A stretch of 64,000 bases of DNA from Actibacterium sp. MT2.3-13A (GCF_018139985.1 NZ_JAGSOU010000001.1:62001-126000), one strand, 5' to 3'. Positions 48,747-59,257 are shown, counted from the stretch's first letter. Notes: generated from the letters alone by a model not told the origin. A program made the numbers and translations.

Positions 48747-49483
48747 TGAGACGGGCGGCGAAGATCGCGGTCGGCGTCGCCTTCGGCCTGCTGGCCTGGC
48801 AGGCCCTGGTGACGCTGGCGGGGCTGCCGCCCTACATCCTGCCCGGCCCGGGGCGGGTGTTGACGACGCTGTGGACCAGCCGCGCGCTGATCGCGGAACA
48901 CGCGCTGACCACCGCCGCCGAGGTGCTGATCGGGCTGGCCATCGGCGCGGTTCTGGGCGGGGCCTCGGCGATCCTCATGGCCGCCGCGCCGCTGGCGCGG
49001 ACGCTGCTGCGGCCGATGCTGGTGTTCAGCCAGGCCATCCCGGTCTTCGCGCTGGCGCCGATCCTGACGCTGTGGCTGGGCTACGGGCTGTGGTCGAAGA
49101 TCGCCATGGCCCTGCTGATCATCTATTTCCCGGTCACCTCGGCCTTCTTCGACGCTCTGATGCGCACGCCCGGCGACTGGCTGGGGCTGGCGCGGGTGAT
49201 GGGCGCGCGGCCGGCGCGCGCGCTGTGGCATATCCGCATCCCGGCCGCCCTGCCCGGCTTTGCCTCGGGGCTGCGGCTGGCGGCGGTCTACGCCCCGATC
49301 GGGGCGATCATCGGCGAATGGGTGGGCGCGTCGCGGGGCCTGGGCTATCTGATGCTGCTGGCCAACGGGCGGGCCAGGATCGACCTGATGTTCGCGGCGC
49401 TTCTGGTGCTGGCGGCCTTCACCCTGACGCTGCACGCGCTCGTCGACCGCGGCTGCCGCGCGCTGGCGCGCCGGCAGGGCTGA
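48746..49483 (+). CDS. thiX: ABC transporter permease ThiX
   Basis: A 245-residue inner-membrane permease of the nitrate/taurine/NMT1 type with about six helices (MLVFSQAIPVFALAPILTLW, IAMALLIIYFPVTSAFFDAL). The coupling EAA-like loop is LARVMGARPARALWHIRIPA. It is the last gene of the thiamin operon, at least 4 reading frames of which are linked by stop/start overlaps. Confidence 0.92.
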   Translation: MRRAAKIAVGVAFGLLAWQALVTLAGLPPYILPGPGRVLTTLWTSRALIAEHALTTAAEVLIGLAIGAVLGGASAILMAAAPLARTLLRPMLVFSQAIPVFALAPILTLWLGYGLWSKIAMALLIIYFPVTSAFFDALMRTPGDWLGLARVMGARPARALWHIRIPAALPGFASGLRLAAVYAPIGAIIGEWVGASRGLGYLMLLANGRARIDLMFAALLVLAAFTLTLHALVDRGCRALARRQG

Positions 49484-49753
49484 CGCGCCCCCGCGCGCGC
49501 CCTCATCCCGGGCTACGCGACGTCCCCCGGCCCGCCGCGTGATCGGTTCTTGACTTGCTACAGGGCCGTGGGCACTGTTTTTTTGAGTGTTCGATCAATA
49601 TTCAACAAGGAATTGGCGCGTCTCTTTCCATGCTGTCGGACCGGTCTTTTCGGCACGGAAAACGTGACTTGCGCCCGGCCCGGCCAGCGGGCTCCGGCAA
49701 CGTCCGGGATGCGCTCGGCGACGTGATTGCGGAAGTCTAACAAGGAGATTGAA
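49484..49753 (+). promoter_or_regulatory. leader of the nucleoside-transporter operon
   Basis: A TTGACT (49550-49555) makes a plausible -35 element; no good -10 is seen at the right distance. The following leader of about 180 nt contains a small open frame, ATG 49630 to TAA 49740 (36 residues), ending just before the AAGGAG of the binding-protein gene. No known riboswitch class is recognisable. Confidence 0.3.
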
Positions 49754-50770
49754 ATGCTGAACAAGACATTGCGGGCGGCGGTCGCGGGCACCTTCCTGGC
49801 GACCGGCGCGATGGCCGCGGATTTCACCGCCTGCCAGGTCACCGACACCGGCGGGATCGACGACAACAGCTTCAACCAGACCGCATGGAAAGGCGTTCTG
49901 GACGCGCAGGAAAAGCTGGGCATCGACGGCCGCTACCTGGAATCCCAGGCCGAGACCGATTACGAGGCCAACATCAACTCGCTGCTGGGCGGCCAGTGCG
50001 ACGTGATCATCACCGTGGGCTTCCTGCTGGGCGATGCCACCGCTGCGGCCGCCAAGGCCAATCCCGACCAGAAATTCTCGATCGTCGACTATGCCTATGA
50101 CCCGGCCATCCCGAACGTCCTGGGCCAGGTCTACTCCACCGACGAGGCGGCCTTCCTGGCCGGCTACCTGGCCGCGGGAATGACCAAGACCGGGGTTCTC
50201 GGCACCTTCGGCGGCATCAACATCCCGCCGGTGACGATCTTCATGGACGGCTTCTACAACGGGGCGATGTATTACAACGCGCAGAAAGGCGCCAACGTGA
50301 CCGTGCTGGGCTGGAACCCCGACAGCCGCGAGGGGCTGTTCACCAACAATTTCGACTCGCTCGACGACGGCCGCGCCTTCGCGCAGAACCTCTATGACGA
50401 GGGTGCCGACATCGTGCTGCCGGTGGCCGGCCCCGTGGGCCTCGGCTCGGCCGCGCTGGCCGACGAGCTGGGCACCGACAAGATGAAGATCATCGGCGTC
50501 GATGCCGACCTCTACGAGACCGACCCCGAGAAGGGCTATGTCTACCTGACCTCGATCACCAAGCGGATGGACAGCACCGTCTACGACGTGATCGAGCGCA
50601 CCATGAACGGCCAGTTCGTGGGCGGCCTGCTGGTGGGCACGCTGGAAAGCGGCGGCGTGGGCCTTGCCCCCTATCACGACATGGAAGACCTGGTGCCGGA
50701 CGAGCTGAAGGCCGAGATCGAAACGATCCGCGCCGGCATCATCGACGGATCGATCAAGGTCGGCGGCTGA
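49754..50770 (+). CDS. BMP-family nucleoside-binding periplasmic protein
   Basis: A 338-residue substrate-binding protein. The signal peptide is LRAAVAGTFLATGAMAA. The mature protein has DTGGIDDNSFNQTAWKGV, the BMP signature, then DVIITVGFLLGDATAAAAKA and GVLGTFGGINIPPVTIFMDG. BMP proteins of this kind bind purine nucleosides. No lipobox Cys is visible, so it is probably soluble. ATG 49754 has AAGGAG upstream. Confidence 0.92.
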   Translation: MLNKTLRAAVAGTFLATGAMAADFTACQVTDTGGIDDNSFNQTAWKGVLDAQEKLGIDGRYLESQAETDYEANINSLLGGQCDVIITVGFLLGDATAAAAKANPDQKFSIVDYAYDPAIPNVLGQVYSTDEAAFLAGYLAAGMTKTGVLGTFGGINIPPVTIFMDGFYNGAMYYNAQKGANVTVLGWNPDSREGLFTNNFDSLDDGRAFAQNLYDEGADIVLPVAGPVGLGSAALADELGTDKMKIIGVDADLYETDPEKGYVYLTSITKRMDSTVYDVIERTMNGQFVGGLLVGTLESGGVGLAPYHDMEDLVPDELKAEIETIRAGIIDGSIKVGG

Positions 50771-50790
50771 TCCGGCCATCGGCGGGACCG

Positions 50791-50812
50791 CCGTCCGCCC
50801 GGCGGGCGGCGG
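50791..50812 (+). promoter_or_regulatory. intercistronic hairpin after the binding-protein gene
   Basis: CCGTCCGCCC-GGC-GGGCGGCGG forms a GC-rich stem of 9 pairs with one bulged T and is followed by CCCTTTCT. Such hairpins between a binding-protein gene and its ATPase gene usually stabilise the upstream mRNA or reduce read-through, so that more binding protein than ATPase is made. Confidence 0.5.
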
Positions 50813-50839
50813 CCCTTTCTGTCGGGGGGAGGGGCAGGC

Positions 50840-52345
50840 ATGAATATCGAGCTGCGCGGCATCACCAAGCGCTTCGGATCGCTGGTGGCCAACCGCGACG
50901 TCAACATGGACATCCGCGCCGGGCAGGTGCTGGGCCTGCTGGGCGAGAACGGCGCGGGCAAGTCCACGCTGATGAACGTGCTGTGCGGCCTCTACCGACC
51001 GAACGAGGGCCAGATCCTGATCGACGGCAAGCCGGTCGCCTTCGACGGCCCGGGCGATGCCATCGCCGCCGGCATCGGCATGGTGCACCAGCATTTCATG
51101 CTGATCCCCGTCTTCACCGTGGCCGAGAACGTGGTCCTCGGGGTGGAGCCGACCGGGCCGCTGGATCACCTCGACCTGAAAAAGGCGCGCGAACAGGTGC
51201 GCGAGATCAACGACACCTACGGTCTGGAGGTCGATCCCGATGCGCTGATCGAGACCCTGCCGGTAGGCATCCAGCAGCGGGTGGAAATCATCAAGGTGCT
51301 GTTCCGCTCGGCCGAGGTGGTGATCTTCGACGAGCCCACGGCCGTGCTGACCCCGCAGGAGGTCGAGGATTTCTTCAAGATCGTCCGGGGCCTGCGCGAC
51401 GACGGCAAGGCCATCGTCTTCATCACCCACAAGCTGAACGAGATCATCGAGATCGCCGACCGCATCAGCGTGCTGCGCGGGGGCGAGATCGTGGGCGGCG
51501 GCGACCCCAGCGAGATGACCGAGGCGGAACTGGCCGAGATGATGGTCGGCCGCCCGGTCAGCTTCGCGGTGGACAAGACGCCCGCCAGGCCGGGCGAGCC
51601 GCTGCTCGAGGTCCGCGACCTGGTGGTGCTGCGCGACAATGACGACATCGCGGTCAACCACGTCAGCATGACCATCCATCGCGGCGAGGTGGTGGGCATC
51701 GCCGGCGTGCAGGGCAACGGCCAGACCCCGCTGGTCGAGGCGCTGACCGGGCTGCGCCAGGTCGCGGGCGGCGAGGTGCGGTTCAAGGGCGAGGACATCA
51801 CCCATGCCGGCGCGCGCAAGCGCCACCAGCTGGGCTTTGCCCATATCCCCGAGGACCGTCAGCGCACCGGGCTGGTGCCCGCCTTCAGCATCGCCGAGAA
51901 CATGGTTCTCGACTGCTATTACGACGACCGCTTCTCACGCGGGCCGAACATGCTGTGGAAGGTCGTAAACGAGACCGCCGCGCGCAACGCGGCCGAGTTC
52001 GACGTGCGCGCGCCCTCGGTGTTCGAGGCGGTGCGCAAGCTGTCGGGCGGCAACCAGCAGAAGGTCATCGTCGCGCGCGAGCTGTCGCGCGACACCGAGA
52101 TGCTGATCGCCGCGCAGCCGACGCGCGGGCTCGACGTGGGCTCGATCGAATATATCCACGGCCGCATCATGCACGCCCGCGACGAGGGCGACGGGGTGCT
52201 GATCGTGTCGTCCGAGCTGGACGAGATCCTGGCCCTCTCCGACCGCATCCTGGTGATGTTCGAGGGCCGGATCGTGGCCGAGTTCGATGGCGCCACGGCC
52301 GAGAAATCCAAGGTCGGGCTGGCAATGGCAGGAGCGGTGGCATGA
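50840..52345 (+). CDS. nucleoside ABC transporter ATPase, two ABC domains
   Basis: A 501-residue ATPase of the RbsA/YufO type. Domain 1 (about 1-235) has Walker A LLGENGAGKSTLMNVL, an LPVGIQQRVEIIKVL signature and Walker B VVIFDEPTAVLTPQ. Domain 2 has a degenerate Walker A (GVQGNGQTPLVEAL), signature LSGGNQQKVIVAREL and a degenerate Walker B (LIAAQPTRGLDVGS), as usual for this class. It overlaps the first permease gene by 4 bp. Confidence 0.95.
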   Translation: MNIELRGITKRFGSLVANRDVNMDIRAGQVLGLLGENGAGKSTLMNVLCGLYRPNEGQILIDGKPVAFDGPGDAIAAGIGMVHQHFMLIPVFTVAENVVLGVEPTGPLDHLDLKKAREQVREINDTYGLEVDPDALIETLPVGIQQRVEIIKVLFRSAEVVIFDEPTAVLTPQEVEDFFKIVRGLRDDGKAIVFITHKLNEIIEIADRISVLRGGEIVGGGDPSEMTEAELAEMMVGRPVSFAVDKTPARPGEPLLEVRDLVVLRDNDDIAVNHVSMTIHRGEVVGIAGVQGNGQTPLVEALTGLRQVAGGEVRFKGEDITHAGARKRHQLGFAHIPEDRQRTGLVPAFSIAENMVLDCYYDDRFSRGPNMLWKVVNETAARNAAEFDVRAPSVFEAVRKLSGGNQQKVIVARELSRDTEMLIAAQPTRGLDVGSIEYIHGRIMHARDEGDGVLIVSSELDEILALSDRILVMFEGRIVAEFDGATAEKSKVGLAMAGAVA

Positions 52346-53481
52346 CCTATCAGGACCCGACCGGGAAGCTTTCGGAAAAACTGCTCGACCGCGCCGCGCC
52401 CGACCGCGCCGCCTTCGAGGATCTGGTGATCGTGCCGCTGTTCGCGGTGGTGGTGGCGCTGATCCTGGGCGCGCTGACCATGCTGGCCACCAATGTCGAT
52501 CTCGCGACCATTGGCAAATCCTACGTCGCGCTGCTGAACGGTTCGGTCGGGTCGCTCAACGCGATCTCCGAGACGCTGACCGCCGCCGCCCCGCTGACGC
52601 TGGCGGGGCTGGGGCTGGCGCTGGGCTTCCGCGCCGGGCTGTTCAACATCGGGGCCGAGGGGCAGATCCTGGTGGGCGGCATGGCGACGGTCATCGTGGG
52701 GTTCAGCTTTCCCGGGATGCCGGCGGCGATCCACCTGCCGCTGGCGCTGCTGGCCGGGGCGGTGGCGGGCGGACTCTATGCCTCGATCGCGGGCTGGCTG
52801 AGGGCGGCGACGGGGGCGCATGAGGTGATCTCCACCATCATGCTGAACCTGATCTCCTACCGCCTGATCGACTACATGCTGCGGCTGCCCTTCATTCAGC
52901 GCGAGGGCCGCGCCGACCCGGTGTCGAAATCCGTTCTGGAAAGTGCGGAGCTGCCGCGCCTGCTGAGTTTCATCGACCCCAACCTGCGCGTGCATGCCGG
53001 GATCTTCCTGATGTTCGCGGCGGTGGCGGCGGTCTACTGGCTGCTGTTCAGGACCCGGCTCGGCTTCGAGTTCCGCACCAGCGGCGAAAGCCCCGATGCC
53101 GCGCGCTATGCGGGCATGCGTGCGGGTCTTCTGATCGTTTTGGTGATGGGGCTGGCGGGGGCGCTGGCCGGGCTTGCGGGCGCCAACCAGGTGCTGGGCG
53201 TGCTGGGCCGCGCGACGCCGGGCTTTTCCGCCGGCATCGGGTTCGATGCGATCTCGGTGGCGCTGCTGGGCCGGTCGCATCCCATCGGCGTGCTGCTGGC
53301 CGGGCTGCTGTTCGGCGCGCTCGAGGCCGGGGGGCGGCAGATGCAGGTGGATGCCGGCGTCAGCATCGACCTGATCGGCATCATCCAGGCCCTGATCATC
53401 GTCTTCATTGCAGCGCCCCTGCTGGTGCGGGCCCTGTTCCCCTGGGGCTTCAGCAAGCTGACCAAGACCTCGAAGGAGTGA
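52342..53481 (+). CDS. nucleoside ABC transporter permease 1
   Basis: A 379-residue permease of the YufP/NupP type. It has about nine hydrophobic segments and the family stretches LTLAGLGLALGFRAGLFNIG, AEGQILVGGMATVIVGFSFP, GAHEVISTIMLNLISYRLID and GIGFDAISVALLGRSHPIGV. It pairs with the second permease encoded 7 bp downstream. Confidence 0.94.
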   Translation: MTYQDPTGKLSEKLLDRAAPDRAAFEDLVIVPLFAVVVALILGALTMLATNVDLATIGKSYVALLNGSVGSLNAISETLTAAAPLTLAGLGLALGFRAGLFNIGAEGQILVGGMATVIVGFSFPGMPAAIHLPLALLAGAVAGGLYASIAGWLRAATGAHEVISTIMLNLISYRLIDYMLRLPFIQREGRADPVSKSVLESAELPRLLSFIDPNLRVHAGIFLMFAAVAAVYWLLFRTRLGFEFRTSGESPDAARYAGMRAGLLIVLVMGLAGALAGLAGANQVLGVLGRATPGFSAGIGFDAISVALLGRSHPIGVLLAGLLFGALEAGGRQMQVDAGVSIDLIGIIQALIIVFIAAPLLVRALFPWGFSKLTKTSKE

Positions 53482-53488
53482 GCGCGCC

Positions 53489-54760
53489 ATGACATCCCCG
53501 GCAGACATCGCGGCCGCGGCGCCGCAACGCCTCGGCAAGGGCCGGCAACGCCAGGCGCGGATCAGCGGCGCAGTTCTTCTGGGTCTGGCGGCGCTGGTGG
53601 CGCTGGTCTTCGCGCAGGACGTGGCGGGCGAGGCCACCTTCCGCCTGTCGCGCCCGACCGATCCTCTGGCGCTGCCCGACCTGGTGGTGCCCGCCCTGCC
53701 CTTCAGCTACGCCGCGGCGGCGGTCCTGGCCTTCCTCGGGGTTCGGCAATTCCTGCGCGGCGGCGTTCGCTGGACCAGCCTGTCGCTGGGGTTCGGCCTG
53801 TTCCTGGCGGTGGCGGCCTTCCTGGTATGGGCGACGGCGGGCAAGTCGTTCTCGCTGACCGGGATGCTGCAGGCGACCGTGGTGCGCGCCGTGCCGATCG
53901 CGCTGGGCGGGCTGGCCGGTGTCCTGTCCGAGCGCGTGGCCGTGGTCAACATCGCGATCGAGGGGATGCTGCTGGCGGGCGCCTTCACCGGCGCGCTGAT
54001 CGGCTCGCTGATGGGCGGGCTCGGCGGGCTGGCGGCGGCGGTGGCCATCGGCGGGCTGTTCGGCTTCATCCTCGCGGCGCTTGTGGTGACCTACCGGGTG
54101 GATCAGATCATCGCAGGCGTGGTGATCAACCTCTTCGTCCTCGGCGTGACCTCCTATGTCAGTTCGCAGGTCTACCAGGAATACCGCTTCCTCAACAACG
54201 CGCCGGTGTTCCGCCCGGTCAAGATCCCGTTCCTGGGCGACCTGCCGGTGGTCGGGCCGGTGCTGTTCAACCAGAACGTCTTCGTCTACGGCGCGATCGT
54301 CATGGTCGCGGTCGCCACCTATTACCTGTTCTACACCCGTATGGGCCTGCGCGCCCGTTCGGTGGGCGAGCATCCCCGTGCCGCCGACACACTGGGCATC
54401 AACGTCTACCGCACCCGCTACGTCAACGTGACGATCGCGGGCATGGTGGCGGGCTTCGGCGGGGCGTGGTTCACGCTGGGCTCGGTCGGGCGCTTCGACG
54501 AGGGCATGACCGGCGGGCGCGGCTATATCGGCCTGGCGGCGATGATCTTCGGGCGCTGGCACCCGGTGGGCGCGCTGATGGCGGCGCTGGTCTTCGGCTT
54601 CGCGGACGCGATGCAGCAGAAGCTGGCGCTGCTGAACACGCCGATCCCGTCGGAATTCCTGGCCATGTCGCCCTATATCGCCACCATCATCGTGGTCGCC
54701 GGACTGATCGGCCGGTCGCGGCCGCCGGCGGCCGACGGCCAGCCCTATGCGAAGGAATGA
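53489..54760 (+). CDS. nucleoside ABC transporter permease 2
   Basis: A 423-residue permease of the YufQ/NupQ type. An N-terminal extension of about 120 residues with extra hydrophobic segments precedes the conserved core (ALGGLAGVLSERVAVVNIAI, EGMLLAGAFTGALIGSLMG, VDQIIAGVVINLFVLGVTSY, GRGYIGLAAMIFGRWHPVGA). Last gene of the importer operon. Confidence 0.94.
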   Translation: MTSPADIAAAAPQRLGKGRQRQARISGAVLLGLAALVALVFAQDVAGEATFRLSRPTDPLALPDLVVPALPFSYAAAAVLAFLGVRQFLRGGVRWTSLSLGFGLFLAVAAFLVWATAGKSFSLTGMLQATVVRAVPIALGGLAGVLSERVAVVNIAIEGMLLAGAFTGALIGSLMGGLGGLAAAVAIGGLFGFILAALVVTYRVDQIIAGVVINLFVLGVTSYVSSQVYQEYRFLNNAPVFRPVKIPFLGDLPVVGPVLFNQNVFVYGAIVMVAVATYYLFYTRMGLRARSVGEHPRAADTLGINVYRTRYVNVTIAGMVAGFGGAWFTLGSVGRFDEGMTGGRGYIGLAAMIFGRWHPVGALMAALVFGFADAMQQKLALLNTPIPSEFLAMSPYIATIIVVAGLIGRSRPPAADGQPYAKE

Positions 54761-54847
54761 GCCGCGGCCGCGGGGAGACGGTCTTTCCATCATGTCCCCC
54801 GGCCCGTAACCTCGGGCAGGAGTGACGCCGCACAATCGAGGTGCCCC

Positions 54848-55576
54848 GTGGACGACCCCGCCGCAACGCCCCAGGAGCTTGCCTATGCCACGACAGGGCT
54901 GACCAAGGTCTATGGCGAGGGGCATTCCGCCGTGCACGCCCTGCGCGGCGTCGACCTGGAGATCCCGAAAGGCGAGATCGTGGTGCTTCTGGGCCCCTCG
55001 GGCAGCGGCAAGTCCACGCTGCTGAACATCATCGGCGGGCTCGACCGCGGCACCGGGGGGCGGGTGTTCTTCCGCGACCAGTGCCTCTCCGACATGAGCG
55101 ACGCCGAGCTCACCCTCTATCGCCGCGAACATGTTGGCTTCGTCTTCCAGTTCTACAACCTGATGCCCAGCCTGACGGCGCGCGAAAACGTGGAACTGGT
55201 CACCGAGATCGCCGAGACCCCGATGGCGGCAGACGAGGCACTGGCGCTGGTCGGCCTGCGCGAGCGCGTCGATCACTTCCCGGCGCAGCTCTCAGGCGGT
55301 GAGCAGCAGCGCGTCGCCATCGCCCGCGCCATCGCCAAGCAGCCCACCGCGCTGTTCTGCGACGAGCCCACCGGCGCGCTGGACATCGCCACCGGGCGCA
55401 CCGTTCTGAAGGTGCTCAGGGATGTGAACGCGCGGCTCGGCTCGACCGTGCTGATCGTCACCCATGCCGCGGCCACCGCCGGCATGGCCGACCGCGTGAT
55501 CCATTTCGCCGACGGCAGGATCCGTGAGGTGGTTGTCAACGCGGCCAAGATCGACCCCGAGGAGCTGGAGTGGTGA
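54848..55576 (+). CDS. ABC transporter ATPase of the LolD/MacB type
   Basis: A 242-residue ATPase starting at GTG with GAGG 6 bp upstream. Walker A is [18 protein letters not shown], the family marker is [20 protein letters not shown], the signature is [16 protein letters not shown] and Walker B is [17 protein letters not shown]. It energises the FtsX-like permease encoded next, with which it overlaps. Confidence 0.93.
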   Translation: MDDPAATPQELAYATTGLTKVYGEGHSAVHALRGVDLEIPKGEIVVLLGPSGSGKSTLLNIIGGLDRGTGGRVFFRDQCLSDMSDAELTLYRREHVGFVFQFYNLMPSLTARENVELVTEIAETPMAADEALALVGLRERVDHFPAQLSGGEQQRVAIARAIAKQPTALFCDEPTGALDIATGRTVLKVLRDVNARLGSTVLIVTHAAATAGMADRVIHFADGRIREVVVNAAKIDPEELEW

Positions 55577-57936
55577 GCCCGCTGAACCGCAAACTCCTGC
55601 GCGACCTGTGGCGCATGAAGGGGCAGGCGGTCGCCATCGGCGCGGTGATCGCGGTGGGCGTGCTGATGTTGGTGATGATGACGGGGCTCGTCACCTCGCT
55701 CAGCGAGACCCGTCGCGCCTATTACGAGCGCTACCGGCTGGCCGATGTCTTCGCCCCCGCCGCCCGCGCCCCGCAGCGGCTGGAGCACCGGCTGGCCGCG
55801 ATCCCCGGCGTCTCGACCGCCGAGGGCCGGGTGACGGGCAGCGCCCTGATCCACCTGCCCGACCACGACCTGCCGGTGCAGGCCCGCGCGCTGTCGCTGC
55901 CGGCGCGGGGGGTGCCGACGCTGAACGACATCTATCTCACCGATGGCCGGCGGCTGGACGCCGATCGCAGCGACGAGATCCTGCTGCTCAACAGCTTCGC
56001 CAAGGCCCACGGCCTGCGCCCCGGCGACGCCCTGCAGGCGACGATGAACGGCGCGCGGCGCAGTTTCCGCATCGTCGGCCTCGCCCAGTCGCCCGAGTTT
56101 CTCTATGCCACCGCGCCCGGAGAGCTGGTCCCCGACGACGCGCGCTTCGGCGTGATCTGGATGAACCGCGCCACACTGGCCGCGGCCTATGACATGGAGG
56201 GCGCCTTCAACGAGGCGCTGCTGTCGCTGGCGCGCGGCGCCGACGGGCCGGCGGTGCTGGACGCGGTGGATCGGCTGCTCGATCCCTATGGCGGGCAGGG
56301 CGCCTACGGCCTGGTCGACCAGTTCTCCAACCGCTTCATCACCGAGGAGATCTCGGGGCTGAAGGCCGCGGCGGTGATGGTGCCGCCGATCTTCCTCGCG
56401 GTGGCGGCGTTCCTGCTCAATATCGTCATCACCCGCATGGTTCAGTCCGAGCGCGAGGAAATCGGCCTGATGAAGGCCTTCGGCTACACCAATGCCGAGG
56501 TGGGAGCGCATTATTTCAAGCTGGTGCTGGCGATCGCCACGGGCGGCGCGCTGGCGGGCTGCCTGGGCGGCATCGCGGCGGGGCGCGCGCTGATCGGGGT
56601 CTACACCGCCTATTACAAATTCCCCTTCCTGCTGTTCCAGCTGTCGCCGGGCCCGTTCCTGACCGGGGTCACCGTCAGCATCCTGTCGGCCTCTGCCGGG
56701 GGCATGTTCGTGCTGCGCCGGGTCTTCGCGCTGACCCCGGCGGCGGCCATGCGCCCGCCGGCGCCCGCCGATTTCAGCCGCACCGGCCGGATCGGGGCCT
56801 GGCTGACCGGGCCGCTGGACCAGCCCAGCCGGATGGTGTTCCGCCGCCTGACCCGCCAACCGATGCGCATGGCCGGCGCGGTGCTGGGCATCGCGCTGGG
56901 CATGGCGCTGTCGGCGGCGATGCTGACGATCTATGCCGGCTTCGACCGCGCGATCATGACGACCTTCAGCGTGGTCGACCGCAGCGATGTCAGCGTCACC
57001 TTCACCCACCCGGTCAGCGACAAGACCCTGTTCGAACTGCGCCGCCTGCCCGGCGTGATCCGGGCCGAACCGGTGCGCCACGTCTCGGTCGTGCTGCGCA
57101 ACGGCCCGAACAGCCACCGCGGCGCCATCACCGGCCTGCCCCCGGACGCCGCCCTCAACCGCGCCATCGACAGCCGGTCGCGGCCGATCGCGATGCCGAA
57201 AAGCGGCGTGGTGCTGTCCCAGGCGCTGGCCGATATCCTGGGCATCCGCCCCGGCGCGCTGCTGACCGTCGAACTGCGCGAGGGCGCGCAGCCGGTGCTG
57301 CAGATCCCGGTGGCGGGCATCGCCGACACCACCATGGGCGCCCCCGCCTTCATGGAGCTGTCCGCCCTGAACCGCGCGCTGGGCGAGCCGCGCCGCGTGA
57401 CCGGCGCCTATCTGGACATCGACGAGAACCGCGGGCGCGAGATCTTCCGCGCGCTGCGCGACATGCCCACCGTGGCCGGGCTCAGCCGGAAATCCGACGC
57501 GCTGGCGGCCTTCATCACCCTGATGAACAGCGGCGCGGGCGCGATGCGCCATGTCATGGGGGCGCTGGCCTTCGTGATCACCTTCGGCATCATCTACAAC
57601 GCCGCCCGCATCGCCTATGCCGAACGCGCCCGCGACCTCGCCAGCCTGCGGGTGATCGGCTTCACCCGCGCCGAGGCCGGATTCGTCCTGCTGGGCGAGT
57701 TGGCGGTGGTGACGCTGCTGGCGCTGCCGCTGGGCGGGCTGCTGGGCTACTATCTGTCCTTCGCCATCGCCGAGGGCTTCTCGACCGAGCTCTACCAGAT
57801 CCCCGCGATTTTCCACCCGCGCAGCTTCGGCACGGCAGAGCTGTTCGTGGTCGGCGCGGCGGCAACCTCGGGCTGGCTGGTGAAACGCGACCTCGACCGG
57901 GCCGACCTGGTCGAGGCCCTCAAGACACGGGAATGA
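55570..57936 (+). CDS. FtsX-like ABC permease
   Basis: A 788-residue permease with two FtsX repeats. An N-terminal helix ([20 protein letters not shown]) and a MacB-type periplasmic domain lead to three helices at about 270-400 with [21 protein letters not shown] second periplasmic domain precedes the final helices with [20 protein letters not shown]. The start may be GTG 55570 or GTG 55573; the latter gives a 4-bp GTGA overlap with the ATPase stop. Substrate unknown; export or lipoprotein/lipid handling is likely. Confidence 0.9.
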   Translation: MVSPLNRKLLRDLWRMKGQAVAIGAVIAVGVLMLVMMTGLVTSLSETRRAYYERYRLADVFAPAARAPQRLEHRLAAIPGVSTAEGRVTGSALIHLPDHDLPVQARALSLPARGVPTLNDIYLTDGRRLDADRSDEILLLNSFAKAHGLRPGDALQATMNGARRSFRIVGLAQSPEFLYATAPGELVPDDARFGVIWMNRATLAAAYDMEGAFNEALLSLARGADGPAVLDAVDRLLDPYGGQGAYGLVDQFSNRFITEEISGLKAAAVMVPPIFLAVAAFLLNIVITRMVQSEREEIGLMKAFGYTNAEVGAHYFKLVLAIATGGALAGCLGGIAAGRALIGVYTAYYKFPFLLFQLSPGPFLTGVTVSILSASAGGMFVLRRVFALTPAAAMRPPAPADFSRTGRIGAWLTGPLDQPSRMVFRRLTRQPMRMAGAVLGIALGMALSAAMLTIYAGFDRAIMTTFSVVDRSDVSVTFTHPVSDKTLFELRRLPGVIRAEPVRHVSVVLRNGPNSHRGAITGLPPDAALNRAIDSRSRPIAMPKSGVVLSQALADILGIRPGALLTVELREGAQPVLQIPVAGIADTTMGAPAFMELSALNRALGEPRRVTGAYLDIDENRGREIFRALRDMPTVAGLSRKSDALAAFITLMNSGAGAMRHVMGALAFVITFGIIYNAARIAYAERARDLASLRVIGFTRAEAGFVLLGELAVVTLLALPLGGLLGYYLSFAIAEGFSTELYQIPAIFHPRSFGTAELFVVGAAATSGWLVKRDLDRADLVEALKTRE

Positions 57937-59174
57937 TCATGGCAGTTCGCAAGAAACGATCCCGCACCCTGCTGTCGCTGCTGGCCCTGGGCCTGGTGGC
58001 CGCGACGCTGGCCGCCGCCTTCTGGCCGCGCCCGGTGATGGTGGACATGGGGCAGGTGAGCCGCGGAGCGATGCGCGTGACCATCGACGAGGAGGGGCGC
58101 ACGCGGGTGCATGATGCCTATGTCCTTTCGACGCCGGTGGCGGGCCGACTGCTGCGGGTGCAGGTGCATGCCGGCGACACGGTCGAGCGCGACCGGACGA
58201 TGGTCGCGCAGATGCGCCCCATCAACCCCGAGGCGCTGGACGCGCGCACCCGCGAACAGGCCCGCGCCGCCGTCCATGCCGCCGAGGCCGCGCTGCGCCT
58301 CGCCCGCGCCGAGTTGAACGCGGCGACCGCGGAAAACGACCTTGCCCAGTCCGATCTCGAACGCGCCGGCAAGCTGGCCGCCAGCGGCACCGTCAGCGAG
58401 GCCGCCCTCGACCGCGCCACCGCCGCCGCCCGCGCCGCCGAGGCTCGGCTGGCCACCGCCCGCGCCGCCATCGCGATCCGCCGCGCCGAGCTTGAGAATG
58501 CCCGCGCCCAGCTGATCGGGGTCGACGACCTCGACCCCCGCGCCAGCGCGAACAATGGCTACGGCGACGAAATCCCGCTGTTCGCCCCGATCGACGGCCG
58601 GGTGCTGCGGGTGATCCAGCAGAGCGAAACCACCCTGCCCGCCGGCACCCCGATCCTCGAGATCGGCGACATCGACAACGACCTCGAGATCGTGGCCGAC
58701 CTCATCTCCTCCGACGCGGTTCAGGTCGGCCCCGGCGACCGGGTGCTGGTCGACGACTGGGGCGGGCCGGCGACGCTGGAGGGCGAGGTTGTGCGCGTCG
58801 ATCCCTTCGGGGTCACGAAATACTCGGCGCTCGGCGTCGAGGAGCAGCGTGTGAATGTCACGATCCGCTTCACCGATCCGCCCGAGACCCGCGCCACGCT
58901 GGGCCACGGCTATCGCGTCGAGGTGCGGATCGTGGTCTGGGAGGACGCGTCGGCGCTGCGGGTGCCGGCCAGCGCCCTGTTCCGCGCCGGCGCGGACTGG
59001 GCCGTGTTCCGCGTGGAGGAGGGAATCGCCCGGCTGCGCCCGGTGCAGATCGGGCACAACAACGGCATCTCGGCCCAGGTCCTGGGCGGACTGTCCGAGG
59101 GCGATGCGGTGGTGCTCTATCCGTCCGCGGGCCTGTCCGACGGCGCACGCGTCACGCAGCGCCGGATCGAATGA
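57933..59174 (+). CDS. HlyD-family periplasmic adaptor protein
   Basis: A 413-residue membrane-fusion protein. An N-terminal anchor (LLSLLALGLVAATLAAAFWP) precedes a lipoyl half-motif (VAGRLLRVQVHAGDTVERDR), a coiled-coil hairpin at about 100-190 rich in Ala, Arg and Glu, the second lipoyl half (FAPIDGRVLRVIQQSETTLP) and a beta-barrel domain. It links the inner-membrane permease to the outer envelope. No outer-membrane channel gene is adjacent. ATGA overlap with the permease gene (alternative ATG at 57939). Confidence 0.9.
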   Translation: MIMAVRKKRSRTLLSLLALGLVAATLAAAFWPRPVMVDMGQVSRGAMRVTIDEEGRTRVHDAYVLSTPVAGRLLRVQVHAGDTVERDRTMVAQMRPINPEALDARTREQARAAVHAAEAALRLARAELNAATAENDLAQSDLERAGKLAASGTVSEAALDRATAAARAAEARLATARAAIAIRRAELENARAQLIGVDDLDPRASANNGYGDEIPLFAPIDGRVLRVIQQSETTLPAGTPILEIGDIDNDLEIVADLISSDAVQVGPGDRVLVDDWGGPATLEGEVVRVDPFGVTKYSALGVEEQRVNVTIRFTDPPETRATLGHGYRVEVRIVVWEDASALRVPASALFRAGADWAVFRVEEGIARLRPVQIGHNNGISAQVLGGLSEGDAVVLYPSAGLSDGARVTQRRIE

Positions 59175-59257
59175 CGGCGCCTGCCGGAACGACCGGCCGC
59201 GACCTCCGCCTGTCCACAGGTCAAATGCCTGCGAATCCCCGTCTTTTCCGGATCAAG

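Noticed and set aside
49560-49753. Purine riboswitch before the nucleoside importer
   Set aside because: The conserved loop sequences of purine or preQ1 aptamers are not present in this leader.
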